Counted from the stretch's first letter, positions 17,707 through 28,483 are shown. The stretch: 64,000 bases of DNA from Candidatus Phycosocius bacilliformis (GCF_003112735.1 NZ_BFBR01000002.1:1-64000), one strand, 5' to 3'. Notes: a model not told the origin generated them from the sequence alone. Program-made: numbers and translations.

Positions 17707-17939
17707 GGATGAGTTATCCTCATAATATCGTGTCGAGATCAGCTTTAGGATTGGGCTGACTGCATGTCGTTACCGCGCATTTTTGTTATGACAAGGTAGG
17801 CCAAAGGCAAAACCGGGCAGTTTTGCGGGGTAATCTAAGCTTGCATCACAATTTAGTGAGCATTGTTGCACAAGTGACACAAAAAGCGGCAAGGCAGCGG
17901 CTCGGGGTCAGATCAATCGATTGCAACACGGCCCGCTCA

Positions 17940-17976
17940 AAAATCACTTATGATTCCTGCGCCCTTACGGAATCAT
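17940..17976 (-). terminator. Possible terminator overlapping the end of smc
   Basis: ATGATTCC (17950-17957) and GGAATCAT (17969-17976) form a perfect 8-bp inverted repeat that includes the smc stop codon. On the minus strand it is followed after a few bases by ATTTTT. The remaining intergenic DNA to 17707 holds only the TonB-receptor promoter region. Confidence 0.5.
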
Positions 17977-20900
17977 GCGTCGGCGGAGATGAGCGCCTCG
18001 GCCCGACTGAGATCAACGCTCACCAATTGAGAAACGCCCCGCTCGGCCATGGTCACGCCGAACAAGCGATCCATCCGCGCCATGGTGATGGGATGGTGGG
18101 TGATAACGATGAAGCGGGTCTCGGTTCTTTGCCGCATCTCGTTCAACAGACGGCAATAGCGATCGACATTGGAATCATCCAGTGGCGCATCAACTTCATC
18201 CAGCACGCAAATCGGTGCGGGGTTTGACAAGAATACCGCAAAAATCAAGGCAGATGCGGTCAGGGCCTGCTCGCCGCCGCTCATCAGACTTAGGCTCTGA
18301 AGCTTCTTGCCGGGTGGGCAGGCATAGACTTCCAAGCCACCCCCCAAAGGGTCGTCGCTTTCGGTCAGGCGAAGCTCAGCCGAGCCACCATCAAAAAGGG
18401 CTTCAAACAGCACACGGAAGTGGCCATGCACGGTTTCAAAGGCTGCCACCAGCCGCTCTTTGCCCTCTTCATTGATTTGGTCGACCCCGCCCCGCAGCTT
18501 GATGATGGCAGAAGTCAGGTCCTCTTTATCAGCAATGAGGGCCGACAGCCGGGCCTCTTGCTCTTCCACTTCCTCGTCGGCCCGCAGGTTCACGCCGCCC
18601 AACGCATCACGATCATAGAGGAGTTTGGACAGCCGAGCCTCGGTTGATTGAATGGTGGTGGTGGCAAAGGCTTCACCCAAGGCTGCGCGGGCGCGCCGCT
18701 CGCAATCTGCTGGATCGACTTGTAAAGCCCGCCGTATTTCTTCGCCGAGCTCTTGCACCCGCTCAGAGGCCGATTCCAATCTGATCGCAGCCGCAGCCCG
18801 GGTTTCCCGCGCGGCTGAGAGGGCTTGTTGGGCCAGACGATCTTGTTCGCGCAAATTGCGGATATTGGATTCTGTCGATGCCAGCGCATCATCCGCCTTG
18901 GCTTTGCGGGCCTGAGCTGGGGGAACTTGCGCCAGTAATTCGCGCTGACGCTTTTCAATGTCAACCGGGGCATCACTGGCGGCCTGCTTGCGCGCAGTGG
19001 CCTTTTCTGCCTCGCGGTCGAGTTCGCCGAGCCGGGCTTCTGCGGCTTGGAGTCGGGTCTGCCAAGAGTTTTTATCGCGGATGAGGCTGGATTCTTGGCT
19101 GTCGCGAGCCTGGGCACGGGCCAGTACCTGATTGAGGCCTGCTTGCGCATGATTGGCCGCCGCGCGCGCGGCCTGAGCTTTGGCTTGGATGGCATCCAAT
19201 TCCGCAGTATCTTCCTCTGGTGGCAGATTGGCCAAAAGTTCTTCTGCCACCTCAACCAACAGGCGGGCTTGTTCTTTTTCCTCTTGCGCCGCGGCAACGC
19301 TTGCAAGCGCCTGCTCGACCCCGGCATGCGCCCTGGCAAAATCGGCCTCGAGTTTGTTGATCCGGTCGCGCGCGCCTGCCACAGCGGCGAAAGCGCGGGG
19401 CGCTTCAGCGCGCGCATTACGGGCCAGAGCCCGCTTTTGATCAGCCCGGGCGCGTGCCTCTGCAGCAGCTTTGGCCAAGCCTTGTGTAGCTTCCTGTGCT
19501 GCAGGTAATTGAGCTTGCAAAGCCTCTAAGCGGGCACGTTGCTCAAGCTCGGCTGCTGCTGAGGAAACCGCGTCCTTGCGCCGGACAAAACCGTCCCAGC
19601 GCCGCATGTCACCGTCTTTGGTGACGATACGCGCCCCGGCAGGCAGATCCAGCATGGTGTCGAATTGTGCGGCACTGACCAGGCCAATCGCTTCAAGCCG
19701 CGCTTCGAGCTGGCTTGGAGCCTGATCGACAAATTCGCTGAGTGCGCTAACCCCAGTGGGCCAACTGAAACCCCGTGCAGTCTGACCCAGCCACACTGCC
19801 GGTGCCTTTGGGTCCAGGGCGGCTTGTAAGTCATCGCCAAAGGCTGCCGCCACGGCGCGCTCAAACCCCTGTTTGGGACGGATGGAGTCGAGGACTTTTG
19901 CCCAAGTGCCGGCGGCTGGCTTGCGTACCATGGCTTCCAGCGCCTTGACCTCGGCCAACAGGCGATCAAGCTGGTTCTGTGCCTCACGGGCGGCTTCGCG
20001 GGCTTCTACTTCTTGGGCGGCCGCATCTTCGGCCTCTCGCTCGCTTAAATCGGCACGCTCAGCAGCTGCGTTTGCCGCATCACTGACAGCTTCGGCTTCT
20101 TTGCGCGCAATGGCCAAAGCCCCTTCATCTGGCAAGCCTTGACGGAGGCGGGCAAGCTCGGCCTCTAATCGGGTGAGTGCTTCCTCGCGTCGGCGCAATT
20201 GTGCCTTGGCATCATCAAAAGCCCGGCTCTGGGCGTTGCGTTCAGCCACGGCCGCAGCCCGCTTGGAGATCACGGCCGTCAGATCGGCTTCCACCGTCTC
20301 GCGGGCTTGATTGGCAGCCTCCAGAGTGGCCCTGGCTGAGGCCAGCGTCTCATCTAGTGCAGCCCGATCTGGCAAATTGTTGAGTGCTTCACTGACCTGA
20401 GCGAGGCTTTGGGTCGCATCCTCAAACAAGGTCTGTTCGCGCGCTTTATCATTGCGAATGCGCACCAGATCTGCTTCGGCGGCTGCAAGGGCATCCCGCG
20501 CGCCTTGTAAATCACGTTCGCAGGCGATCCTTTGACCTTCAAGGCGGCGCAGAATGGCTTCGGCTACTGCCTGTTCTTCCCGAAGCCCTGTCAGTGCATC
20601 ATCGGAGTTTTCCGCCGCTGCGGCTGCCCGGTTGGCAGCCAAAGTCGCATCGGCGAGTGCGGTGTCGGCCTGCTTGAGTGTCTCTTCGCTGTGTTGCAGC
20701 CCTGCTTGGGCTTCAGAATAACGTTGCGCATATAAGAAGGTTTCCAAAGTGCGGATTTCTTCGGCAATCGCGCGATATTTTGTGGCCTGCCGAGCCTGGC
20801 GTCGCAGACCGTTCAATTGGTCCTGCATGGCTTGGATTACGTCATCAAGACGCTCCAAATTGGTTTGCGCCCCGCGCAGCTTGAGTTCGGCTTCATGGCG

Positions 20901-21428
20901 ACGCGTATAGAGGCCTGAGATACCCGCAGCCTCTTCCAAAATGCGGCGTCGGTTCTCCGGCTTGGCATTGATCAGCTCACTGACTTGGTTTTGCCGCACC
21001 AATGCCGGTGAATTGGCCCCCGTCGAGGCATCGGCAAATAGAAGCTGGACATCTCGGGCGCGCACTTCCTTGCCATTGATCCGAAACGTCGATCCGGCCG
21101 CCCGGCGGATTTTGCGCGCGACTTCCAGGACCGGGTCTTGATCAAATGGGGCCGGTGCGCGACCATCCTTATTGTCGAGCGTGATCACGACCTCGGCAAT
21201 GTCACGGGCAGGCCGTTTATCGGTCCCGGCAAAGATCACATCATCCATTTCCCCACCGCGCAATGCGCGCGCCGAGGTCGCCCCCATGACCCAGCGCAGG
21301 GATTCAAGAATATTGGATTTGCCACAGCCATTGGGCCCGACAATCCCCGTCAAACCGGGCTCGATCCTGAGGTGAACCGGGTCAACAAAGGACTTAAAGC
21401 CCACCACGCGCAAATCAGTGACCTTCAT
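17973..21428 (-). CDS. smc: Chromosome segregation ATPase SMC
   Basis: The 1151-residue protein starts MKVTDLRVVGFKSFVDPVHL. It has Walker A 'GPNGCGKSN' at about residues 32-40, long Ala/Glu/Arg-rich coiled coils on both sides of a globular hinge at about 500-650, the ABC signature 'SLMSGGEQAL' near 1047 and Walker B 'ICVLDEVDAPL' near 1073. SMC forms the loop-extruding bacterial condensin with ScpA and ScpB, whose genes are not here. Its ATG overlaps the stop of the upstream DsbA-like gene by 4 bases (ATGA). The length and order are normal for alphaproteobacteria. Confidence 0.97.
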   Translation of the reverse strand: MKVTDLRVVGFKSFVDPVHLRIEPGLTGIVGPNGCGKSNILESLRWVMGATSARALRGGEMDDVIFAGTDKRPARDIAEVVITLDNKDGRAPAPFDQDPVLEVARKIRRAAGSTFRINGKEVRARDVQLLFADASTGANSPALVRQNQVSELINAKPENRRRILEEAAGISGLYTRRHEAELKLRGAQTNLERLDDVIQAMQDQLNGLRRQARQATKYRAIAEEIRTLETFLYAQRYSEAQAGLQHSEETLKQADTALADATLAANRAAAAAENSDDALTGLREEQAVAEAILRRLEGQRIACERDLQGARDALAAAEADLVRIRNDKAREQTLFEDATQSLAQVSEALNNLPDRAALDETLASARATLEAANQARETVEADLTAVISKRAAAVAERNAQSRAFDDAKAQLRRREEALTRLEAELARLRQGLPDEGALAIARKEAEAVSDAANAAAERADLSEREAEDAAAQEVEAREAAREAQNQLDRLLAEVKALEAMVRKPAAGTWAKVLDSIRPKQGFERAVAAAFGDDLQAALDPKAPAVWLGQTARGFSWPTGVSALSEFVDQAPSQLEARLEAIGLVSAAQFDTMLDLPAGARIVTKDGDMRRWDGFVRRKDAVSSAAAELEQRARLEALQAQLPAAQEATQGLAKAAAEARARADQKRALARNARAEAPRAFAAVAGARDRINKLEADFARAHAGVEQALASVAAAQEEKEQARLLVEVAEELLANLPPEEDTAELDAIQAKAQAARAAANHAQAGLNQVLARAQARDSQESSLIRDKNSWQTRLQAAEARLGELDREAEKATARKQAASDAPVDIEKRQRELLAQVPPAQARKAKADDALASTESNIRNLREQDRLAQQALSAARETRAAAAIRLESASERVQELGEEIRRALQVDPADCERRARAALGEAFATTTIQSTEARLSKLLYDRDALGGVNLRADEEVEEQEARLSALIADKEDLTSAIIKLRGGVDQINEEGKERLVAAFETVHGHFRVLFEALFDGGSAELRLTESDDPLGGGLEVYACPPGKKLQSLSLMSGGEQALTASALIFAVFLSNPAPICVLDEVDAPLDDSNVDRYCRLLNEMRQRTETRFIVITHHPITMARMDRLFGVTMAERGVSQLVSVDLSRAEALISADA

Positions 21429-22207
21429 CGCGGCGCGGCTTTCTGAGTTTTGGTCTGAGGTTGAGGACGGCGCGGCTTTGCTTTGACTTGTGTGGTGCTG
21501 GGTTTTGTGACGTCGGCCAGCGCCTGATCAAGCGCCGCGCTGAGATTGTCGACAGTCGGTTCGACCTCCAGGCGGATTTGACCTCTGGCCGTCTTGATGA
21601 AGAATGTCGGTGTGCCTTGCACGCCAAGCCGATCGCCAGAGTCAACCTGTTGGTTGATCTCATTGAACAGCGTGTCGCTGCGCAAGCAGATTTGCACCTT
21701 GTCTGCACTCACCCCGCCTGATTTGGCCGCGATTTCCGTGACTAGACCAACCGCACCGTCCGCCGATCGCGCCGCTGCAAAGATTTGTGCCTGCTGGCGG
21801 AAGAACCCATCGATAAGGTCATGATAGCCTGTGGGCCCAGCGCAGCGGGCAAGCACATGTAGGCCATACGCCAAATCGGCCGGTTGGGTTGGATACGCGC
21901 GAAACACATAGGCCACTTTGCCCGTGTTGACATAACGGGCCTTGATCGTGGGCAGGACAGAATTGTTGAAATTCGCACAATGATGGCAAACCAGACTGCC
22001 ATATTCAATCAAAGTCACTTTGGCGTTCGGGCTGCCCATTGGCCAATCCGCGACCGTACCCAGACTGCCAGGGGGCGAATTTGCCGGCGTGGCGGCCATC
22101 GCGAGACTTGCACTCAGCACACCCATGACAGCCAAGAGGGCCGCCAGCCCATGCGGGCGGCGGCCTGAGTCCGATCGGCTTTGACGATGGGCCTGCTGCA
22201 AGGACAA
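21425..22207 (-). CDS. DsbA-like thiol oxidoreductase with CHHC active site
   Basis: The 260-residue protein has an Arg-rich N-terminus, a hydrophobic export segment ('GLAALLAVMGVLSASLAMAA') and a DsbA-type thioredoxin fold. It shows 'GSLVCHHCANFNNSVLP' (CxxC = CHHC, near residue 75) and the cis-Pro loop 'GVQGTPTFFI'. A basic Pro/Gln/Lys tail closes it. It should act in the periplasm on protein thiols. It lies 6 bases after a second DsbA-like gene and overlaps smc. No ATG fits the upstream spacing; TTG at 22207 is the likely start, but the start is uncertain. Confidence 0.85.
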   Translation of the reverse strand: MSLQQAHRQSRSDSGRRPHGLAALLAVMGVLSASLAMAATPANSPPGSLGTVADWPMGSPNAKVTLIEYGSLVCHHCANFNNSVLPTIKARYVNTGKVAYVFRAYPTQPADLAYGLHVLARCAGPTGYHDLIDGFFRQQAQIFAAARSADGAVGLVTEIAAKSGGVSADKVQICLRSDTLFNEINQQVDSGDRLGVQGTPTFFIKTARGQIRLEVEPTVDNLSAALDQALADVTKPSTTQVKAKPRRPQPQTKTQKAAPR

Positions 22208-22213
22208 AGGCCC

Positions 22214-22891
22214 TTACTTAACCTTAGCGAGAGCGGCGTCGACGCCTTTGCTCACATCATCGGCTGTCATTTCGCGCCCTGCAGGGGCCTCAAAACGCTC
22301 GCCATTGATGAATAATGTGGGCGTGCCTTCAACACCGGCTTTGATCCCGCCATCGCGAATATCGACGAGTGTTTTCAACAGCTTCTCATTGGCCATACAG
22401 GTGTCGAATTCAGCCTCGCTCATGCCGGCGGATGCGGCAATGTTCAACAAAGCCTGCTTGGCACCCAAGGGGCCCGACGCCTGAGTGATCCAGTCTGTCT
22501 GGCCACGCATCAATGCATCGATAATCTGATTACGCTTGTCACCACCTGCGCAGCGCGCCATCAAATGGCCAGCGGTCGCCAGTTCAAAGGGCGGGGTCGG
22601 GAATTCGCGAAAAATATAGCGCACCTTACCGGTGTCGACGTATTTCTGCTTGATCACCGGCAGCACTTCCTTGTGGAAATTCGCACAATGTGGGCAGGTG
22701 ACAGAGGCATATTCGACCAGCACCACTTTGGCATCTTTCGATCCCATGGGCAGATCACTCTCTACTTCCAGCGTGCTGGCTGGTTTGCCCCCGCCGGCTC
22801 CTCCACCCGAATTACAGCCGCTTACCAATAGTGCTGTTGCCATCACAGCACTTGCCGCCGCAAGACCCAGTCGGGGAAAATGAAAAGACAT
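22214..22891 (-). CDS. DsbA-like lipoprotein with CPHC active site
   Basis: The 225-residue protein starts MSFHFPRLGLAAASAVMATA and has a lipobox 'LLVSGC', so it is probably a lipid-anchored periplasmic protein. Its thioredoxin fold has 'ASVTCPHCANFHKEVLP' (CPHC, the classic DsbA pair) and the cis-Pro loop 'GVEGTPTLFI'. It is a paralogue of the gene that follows it, with 'PMGSKDAKVVLVEYASVTCPHCANF' against 'PMGSPNAKVTLIEYGSLVCHHCANF'. The ATG at 22891 was chosen over a longer frame because it gives the lipoprotein signal. It resembles BdbD/thiol-disulfide interchange proteins. It may supply disulfides to envelope proteins. Confidence 0.87.
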   Translation of the reverse strand: MSFHFPRLGLAAASAVMATALLVSGCNSGGGAGGGKPASTLEVESDLPMGSKDAKVVLVEYASVTCPHCANFHKEVLPVIKQKYVDTGKVRYIFREFPTPPFELATAGHLMARCAGGDKRNQIIDALMRGQTDWITQASGPLGAKQALLNIAASAGMSEAEFDTCMANEKLLKTLVDIRDGGIKAGVEGTPTLFINGERFEAPAGREMTADDVSKGVDAALAKVK

Positions 22892-22995
22892 TCCGATCAC
22901 TCCTATTGGGCCTGCCCGTCCGGGGCCGGGAAAGGCCATGTTCCTGTTGTCGTTAGCGCCTCTTGAGGCAGAGGCAAAGGGGGCTCGGCCATGCA

Positions 22996-23598
22996 TCAAT
23001 CAAGATGGGCAGTTGCTTCTGCCAAACGCGCCAAAGCTGCTTTCAAACCCGGTTGGCTGACCTGTTCAAGTTGTTCGTCCAGTTTGCGCTGTTCTGTTGC
23101 GGTCAATTTTCGCTGCGTGCGGGCGCTTTTTGCTTGGGCGCGCGACAGCAATGGGCCACGAACGAGCGAGAGTTTGCGGATGCGGCTGGCTCCGGCCAGG
23201 CGCACAAGCCCCACAATCTCATTCGTCCGCATCGCCAATAAGGGGGCAGCGGCTGCCACCACGCGGACAACCAAGGTTTCCCCTTTGATGGCGTCGGGCT
23301 GGCAGATACAGGCAAGTTTTTCACCCACCACATCGCGCCACCGGCTTTGCAATTCCTTCACCGTCATGCCGCCCTTGCGCTGATCGGGGGGGATCAGATT
23401 TTCAATCATCCGGGCGATAGGAGGCGGACCAGACCATACGGCCTTGCCACGCCGGGCTGAAAGCCATGCGGTTGCGGCGGCTTCATAGGCAGGGTCCAAA
23501 GCCAGGCTGGACCGTTCGGGCAGAGGTGGGGGCGGGGGCAAGCGAGCCATGGCCTTGCTTAACCGATTGCGCGTGCCTCTGCGAGGGGGTGATGTCAT
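22996..23598 (-). CDS. DciA-like protein (DUF721)
   Basis: The 200-residue protein has the DUF721 core at about residues 85-160 ('KELQSRWRDVVGEKLACICQPDAIKGETLVVRVVAAAAPLLAMRTNEIV') and a Pro-rich N-terminus. DUF721 proteins include DciA, the ancestral loader of the DnaB helicase in most bacteria. Neighbourhood with smc, dsbA and mutY is common in alphaproteobacteria. It is divergent from mutY with only 28 bases between the start codons, so both promoters must overlap. The helicase-loader role is by family. Confidence 0.8.
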   Translation of the reverse strand: MTSPPRRGTRNRLSKAMARLPPPPPLPERSSLALDPAYEAAATAWLSARRGKAVWSGPPPIARMIENLIPPDQRKGGMTVKELQSRWRDVVGEKLACICQPDAIKGETLVVRVVAAAAPLLAMRTNEIVGLVRLAGASRIRKLSLVRGPLLSRAQAKSARTQRKLTATEQRKLDEQLEQVSQPGLKAALARLAEATAHLD

Positions 23599-23626
23599 CG
23601 GCCTGCAAAGCCGTTAGAGCAAGCTG

Positions 23627-24721
23627 ATGAGCCCCGATCCTCAAGCCATACGCCAGCGCCTGCGCCTCAGTCTGCTCGACTGGTATGATAAGGCCGCCCG
23701 TGACTTACCGTGGCGGGTCGCCCCAGCTGACCGCCAGCGCGGCCACGCCCCCGATCCCTATCATGTTTGGTTATCCGAAATCATGTTGCAACAGACGACT
23801 GTGGTTACGGTAAAGCCCTATTTTGAGACTTTTCTGCGCAAGTTTCCGCGGTTGGAGGACTTGGCCTCAGCGCCGCTCGACCAAGTTCTCGGGTTGTGGG
23901 CCGGGCTTGGCTATTATGCCCGTGCGCGCAATCTTCATGCCGGGGCAAAGGCCTTGGCGTCCCGCTCGACATTTCCTCGTGATGTAGCTGGCCTTTTGGA
24001 GATCCCCGGAATTGGGCCTTACACCGCGGCTGCGGTTGCTGCCATCGCGTTTGACCAGCCTGTTGTCCCCGTTGATGGCAATGTTGAGCGTGTTTTGTCG
24101 CGCTTGTGGAAGATTGACCAAGCGCTCCCGGCCGCCAAGCCGGTGTTTCGAACACAAGCCGCTAAACTTGCCGACCCCCATCGCCCCGGCGATTTTGCGC
24201 AAGCCTTGATGGATCTGGGGGCAGGGGTCTGCACCCCGCGCAAGCCAAATTGTCTGATCTGCCCGTTGCAAGATCTCTGTCAGGCCTATCAGGCAGATGA
24301 GGCAGAATCATATCCAAAGAAGCAAAGCAAAAAGGCCAAACCTCGCCGGTTTGGCTGGGCCTATGTGATTGTAACGCCCGATGGGTTGGTGGTGCGGCGG
24401 CGGCCCGACCGGGGGCTTTTGGGGGGCATGCTCGAGATACCAGGCTCAGCCTGGCACGATGATCCAACCCAGGCCACGTTTGCCCCACCCCATTGGCTGG
24501 GCTTAGAGCACAGGTGGGTGTACGGCGAAAATATCCGACACGTCTTCACCCATTTTGATCTGCAGGTATGTGTTGCCGCCACACGCATCCTGCATCGGAT
24601 TGAGCTGCCTGATCATCAGGTTTTGGCTTTGTCTGAGACTGGGGCGGCCGCCCTGCCAAGGGTCATGCGCAAAATCATAGATTCTGGATTGGAAGCCTTG
24701 AAAGCCCATCAAGGCGGGTAG
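23627..24721 (+). CDS. mutY: A/G-specific adenine glycosylase MutY
   Basis: The 364-residue protein has 'SEIMLQQTTVVTVKPYFETFL' (catalytic Glu), the helix-hairpin-helix 'LLEIPGIGPYTAAAVAAIAF' and the catalytic Asp in 'VPVDGNVERVLSRLW'. The 4Fe-4S cluster loop is 'CTPRKPNCLICPLQDLC' (C-X6-C-X2-C-X5-C). A C-terminal NUDIX-like 8-oxoG recognition domain (about 235-355) follows. It removes A opposite 8-oxoG. It is complete and normal in length. It starts 28 bases from the divergent dciA-like gene. Confidence 0.97.
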   Translation: MSPDPQAIRQRLRLSLLDWYDKAARDLPWRVAPADRQRGHAPDPYHVWLSEIMLQQTTVVTVKPYFETFLRKFPRLEDLASAPLDQVLGLWAGLGYYARARNLHAGAKALASRSTFPRDVAGLLEIPGIGPYTAAAVAAIAFDQPVVPVDGNVERVLSRLWKIDQALPAAKPVFRTQAAKLADPHRPGDFAQALMDLGAGVCTPRKPNCLICPLQDLCQAYQADEAESYPKKQSKKAKPRRFGWAYVIVTPDGLVVRRRPDRGLLGGMLEIPGSAWHDDPTQATFAPPHWLGLEHRWVYGENIRHVFTHFDLQVCVAATRILHRIELPDHQVLALSETGAAALPRVMRKIIDSGLEALKAHQGG

Positions 24722-24735
24722 GCCAGTTCCATGCC

Positions 24736-26697
24736 TCAGGCCACGTCGACCAAGTCGAGACCATAATCATCCGCCCCGTCGGTCAGGGTGGGAGGTTTTT
24801 CAGCCGGGGTGCGGGCTTCATCACCGTGTGGCATCCGATGCAAAATGGTCAGCTCAAAGGACGAACCAACATGCTCTTGGCTGGTAACAGAGACATCTCC
24901 CCCCATCAGGCGGGCCAGTTTGCGCGTGATGGCCAAGCCAAGACCCGTACCACCAAACTTGCGAGTCGTTGAATCATCCCCCTGCACAAAAGGCTCAAAG
25001 ATGCGATCAATCTGGTCAGCAGACATGCCTATGCCGGTATCTTTGACTTGAAACACCAGGACTTGGTCACGCTTGTGTACCGACAGGCTGACCACGCCAT
25101 GATCTGTAAATTTGGCCGCATTGGCGGCTAGATTGTAAAGACATTGACGAAGACGGGTGGGATCACCCCACGCCTCCTCGATTGGCGCGGCCTGCAGTGC
25201 CAAAACATTGCCCCGTGCCTCCAGAATGGGGCGTATCGTGTCACCTACTTCTTGCAAAATCTCAGCGGGGGAATAGGCGATGGCCTCCGTTTCCATCGAG
25301 CCGGCTTCGATTTTGGACAGATCAAGGACTTGGTTGATGACGCCCAGGAGATGGGTCCCGGCGCTGCGGATGCGGGCCGCATCGTTGCGGCTTTGCTCAA
25401 GGTTTTTGCCTTGGAGATCTTCTTCCAGGATTTCAGCATAGCCGATGACGGCATTGAGCGGGGTGCGGAACTCATGGCTCATCATGGCGAGGAAGGCGGA
25501 TTTGGCTTTATTGGCCGCCACAGCGCGTGCGCGCTCGCTTTCGGCTTCAATCCGGCCCATGGCCTCTAAGCGCAGTCTTTCAAAGGCACGTGCAAGCGCA
25601 CCGACTTCATCGGCACGATCCTGAAGCGGCGTGGCCGCGCTGAGGTCACCAGCAGCAAATTGGTCGGCTGTCTGGGTTAGTATGGTCAAAGGCTGGGTGA
25701 CACGTCGGCGCAAGAAAGCAAAAACAAAGACCAGCGCCACACCAAAGAGCACCAGCGTTGCCAGCAAGGAACGGTTGCGCGCAGTTTCCAGCCGAACAAT
25801 GCGGGCCTCTAACAATTCCTTGAGTTCGTCAGCCGCAATCATGGTCACATCGTGCAATTGCTTGCGCGCTTGCCATTCGAGGGCGACGGCAACTTGATTG
25901 TTGAATGGCTCATCTTGGTCGGACAGACGGCGGGTATAGATGTCCAAGCGGTCGAGCGTTCGGATGGTTTCGGCAAACTCATTTTGGAAAATGCCAAGCC
26001 GGGCTGAATTGTGTGAATGACGCAGAGCCGAGGCTGCGGAATCTTCCAACTGGCTGATCGCCACACGATAGCCACCACCCAGTCGTAGGAGTTCGTGCCC
26101 ATCGGTTGTGACTTGCGACTTGTCGGCGCTTTTGAAAAATCCCAAAGCGGCTGCTTTTGCGTTCAGGATGGCTGAGGTTTCGGGAAATCGGACGATCAGC
26201 AAATCCATCAAATAATAGGAATCAAGTTCAGGATCGAGAATGAGGTTGGACGCATCGCCGACTTGGACGTTCAATGAACGCAGCTTGGTACGGATGGTGT
26301 TTACCGGGCCGATATCTGCCCGCCCACTGGCTGAAATTTGCAACAAATCAGCGCTGACTTGGTCAACCAAAGCTTCGGTCCCAAAGCTCTGGCCATATTG
26401 GGCTTGAGCGCGCTTGAGGTCTGTCACGGCGGAAAATAGCTGAGACGTCAACGCGCCCGTCGTCTCGCTTTGATAGATGGCCTCTGACAGACTTAGGCCT
26501 GCTTCATGAATGGCTTTGGCCATATTGACGCCGCGGATTTCGGCCCGTGCGAAGTCGATGGCCTTTTGTTGTTCTTGCACAAACAGTGCAAGCAACAGGG
26601 CAATAGGTGCCAGAAAGGCGGCCACTGCCACCATCAGGCTTGCCCTGAGGCTGGACGAACGGGTAAAGGCGACATCAGGTCCCATCTTCCGGGCCAT
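24736..26697 (-). CDS. Membrane sensor histidine kinase
   Basis: The 653-residue protein has a first membrane helix near residues 20-40 and a long periplasmic sensor of about 260 residues. A second helix ('LLATLVLFGVALVFVFAFL', about 305-325) leads to a HAMP domain, then HisKA with 'FLAMMSHEFRTPLNAVIGYAE' (phospho-His near 407), and an HATPase domain (520-635) with N, G1 'VKDTGIGMS', F and G2 'GGTGLGLAI' boxes. No receiver domain and no response-regulator gene are adjacent, so it is an orphan kinase. The sensor region resembles nothing I know. It ends 14 bases from the mutY stop, convergent. The stimulus is unknown. Confidence 0.93.
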   Translation of the reverse strand: MARKMGPDVAFTRSSSLRASLMVAVAAFLAPIALLLALFVQEQQKAIDFARAEIRGVNMAKAIHEAGLSLSEAIYQSETTGALTSQLFSAVTDLKRAQAQYGQSFGTEALVDQVSADLLQISASGRADIGPVNTIRTKLRSLNVQVGDASNLILDPELDSYYLMDLLIVRFPETSAILNAKAAALGFFKSADKSQVTTDGHELLRLGGGYRVAISQLEDSAASALRHSHNSARLGIFQNEFAETIRTLDRLDIYTRRLSDQDEPFNNQVAVALEWQARKQLHDVTMIAADELKELLEARIVRLETARNRSLLATLVLFGVALVFVFAFLRRRVTQPLTILTQTADQFAAGDLSAATPLQDRADEVGALARAFERLRLEAMGRIEAESERARAVAANKAKSAFLAMMSHEFRTPLNAVIGYAEILEEDLQGKNLEQSRNDAARIRSAGTHLLGVINQVLDLSKIEAGSMETEAIAYSPAEILQEVGDTIRPILEARGNVLALQAAPIEEAWGDPTRLRQCLYNLAANAAKFTDHGVVSLSVHKRDQVLVFQVKDTGIGMSADQIDRIFEPFVQGDDSTTRKFGGTGLGLAITRKLARLMGGDVSVTSQEHVGSSFELTILHRMPHGDEARTPAEKPPTLTDGADDYGLDLVDVA

Positions 26698-26758
26698 ATC
26701 ACGCCACGGTTAGGATGAACCTAAGATTTCAGATTGAATTGCGCGCAAGTCGACTGAT

Positions 26759-27940
<1,182 letters not shown>

Positions 27941-27959
27941 TCAAAATTTTTTCATGAGC

Positions 27960-27993
27960 GCTGCCCTTTGACCGGATGCGATCAAAGGGCAGC
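27960..27993. terminator. Perfect 12-bp inverted repeat, probable terminator for the repeat-protein gene
   Basis: GCTGCCCTTTGA and TCAAAGGGCAGC form a perfect 12-bp stem with a 10-base loop. On the minus strand, after the gene at 28061-28483, it is followed by GCTCATGAAAAAATTTT, so the T-run is displaced and termination may be imperfect. It also lies upstream of ccrM. Confidence 0.6.
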
Positions 27994-28060
27994 TTATGGC
28001 GGTGGATTTAGGGCGAGGACGTCAAGGGTTGAGCGGCCAAGCTACAGGCTGGACAGATTG

Positions 28061-28483
28061 TTATCGGCATCTGCCATAGCGGTCCGGGGAAGTTCCGGGG
28101 CCGCCCCGCATGCCGGGGGGATTTTCCCAATTGGTTCCTGGTCCCCCCGCAGGTCCGGGTGGATTATTGTCATTGTCGAACCAGCATTTTGCCACTTGGT
28201 TCCAAAAGCCAAATCGGGGATGCCAATAGCCAAAGCGCGCGTTGAAATAATAGCCTTGATGATAAGGCTTGAAGACATAGGCTGCGCCTCTGTAGCGATA
28301 CAGCCGGTCGGGCGAGGCACCGGGGCCGCCACGTGGGCCCGGTAGATTTTCCCAATTGGTGCCACGCCCGCCAGCAGGACCTGGTGGGTTATTGTCGCGA
28401 TCTTTTGCAAAGACAGGCGCACATGTGATTGCCAGCATGACGCATGTCGCTGCGGCTGCAAATTTGGCTGAAACAGCTTTCAT
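28061..28483 (-). CDS. Secreted protein with two DNNPPGPAGG...SPDR repeats
   Basis: The 140-residue product has a signal peptide (MKAVSAKFAAAATCVMLAIT, cut after VFA). Two near-identical 33-residue repeats at residues 28-60 and 103-135 follow, each with DNNPPGPAGG, GTNWEN and RGGPG.SPDR. A Tyr/Phe/Trp-rich linker (GYYFNARFGYWHPRFGFWNQ) separates them. Cysteines at 100 and 139 could pair. I recognise no named family. Similar Pro/Gly 'NNPPGP' motifs occur in small secreted proteins of alphaproteobacteria with unknown role, which is from memory and uncertain. The ATG has GGAG about 7 bases upstream. It is monocistronic, between ccrM and rnhB. Confidence 0.8.
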   Translation of the reverse strand: MKAVSAKFAAAATCVMLAITCAPVFAKDRDNNPPGPAGGRGTNWENLPGPRGGPGASPDRLYRYRGAAYVFKPYHQGYYFNARFGYWHPRFGFWNQVAKCWFDNDNNPPGPAGGPGTNWENPPGMRGGPGTSPDRYGRCR

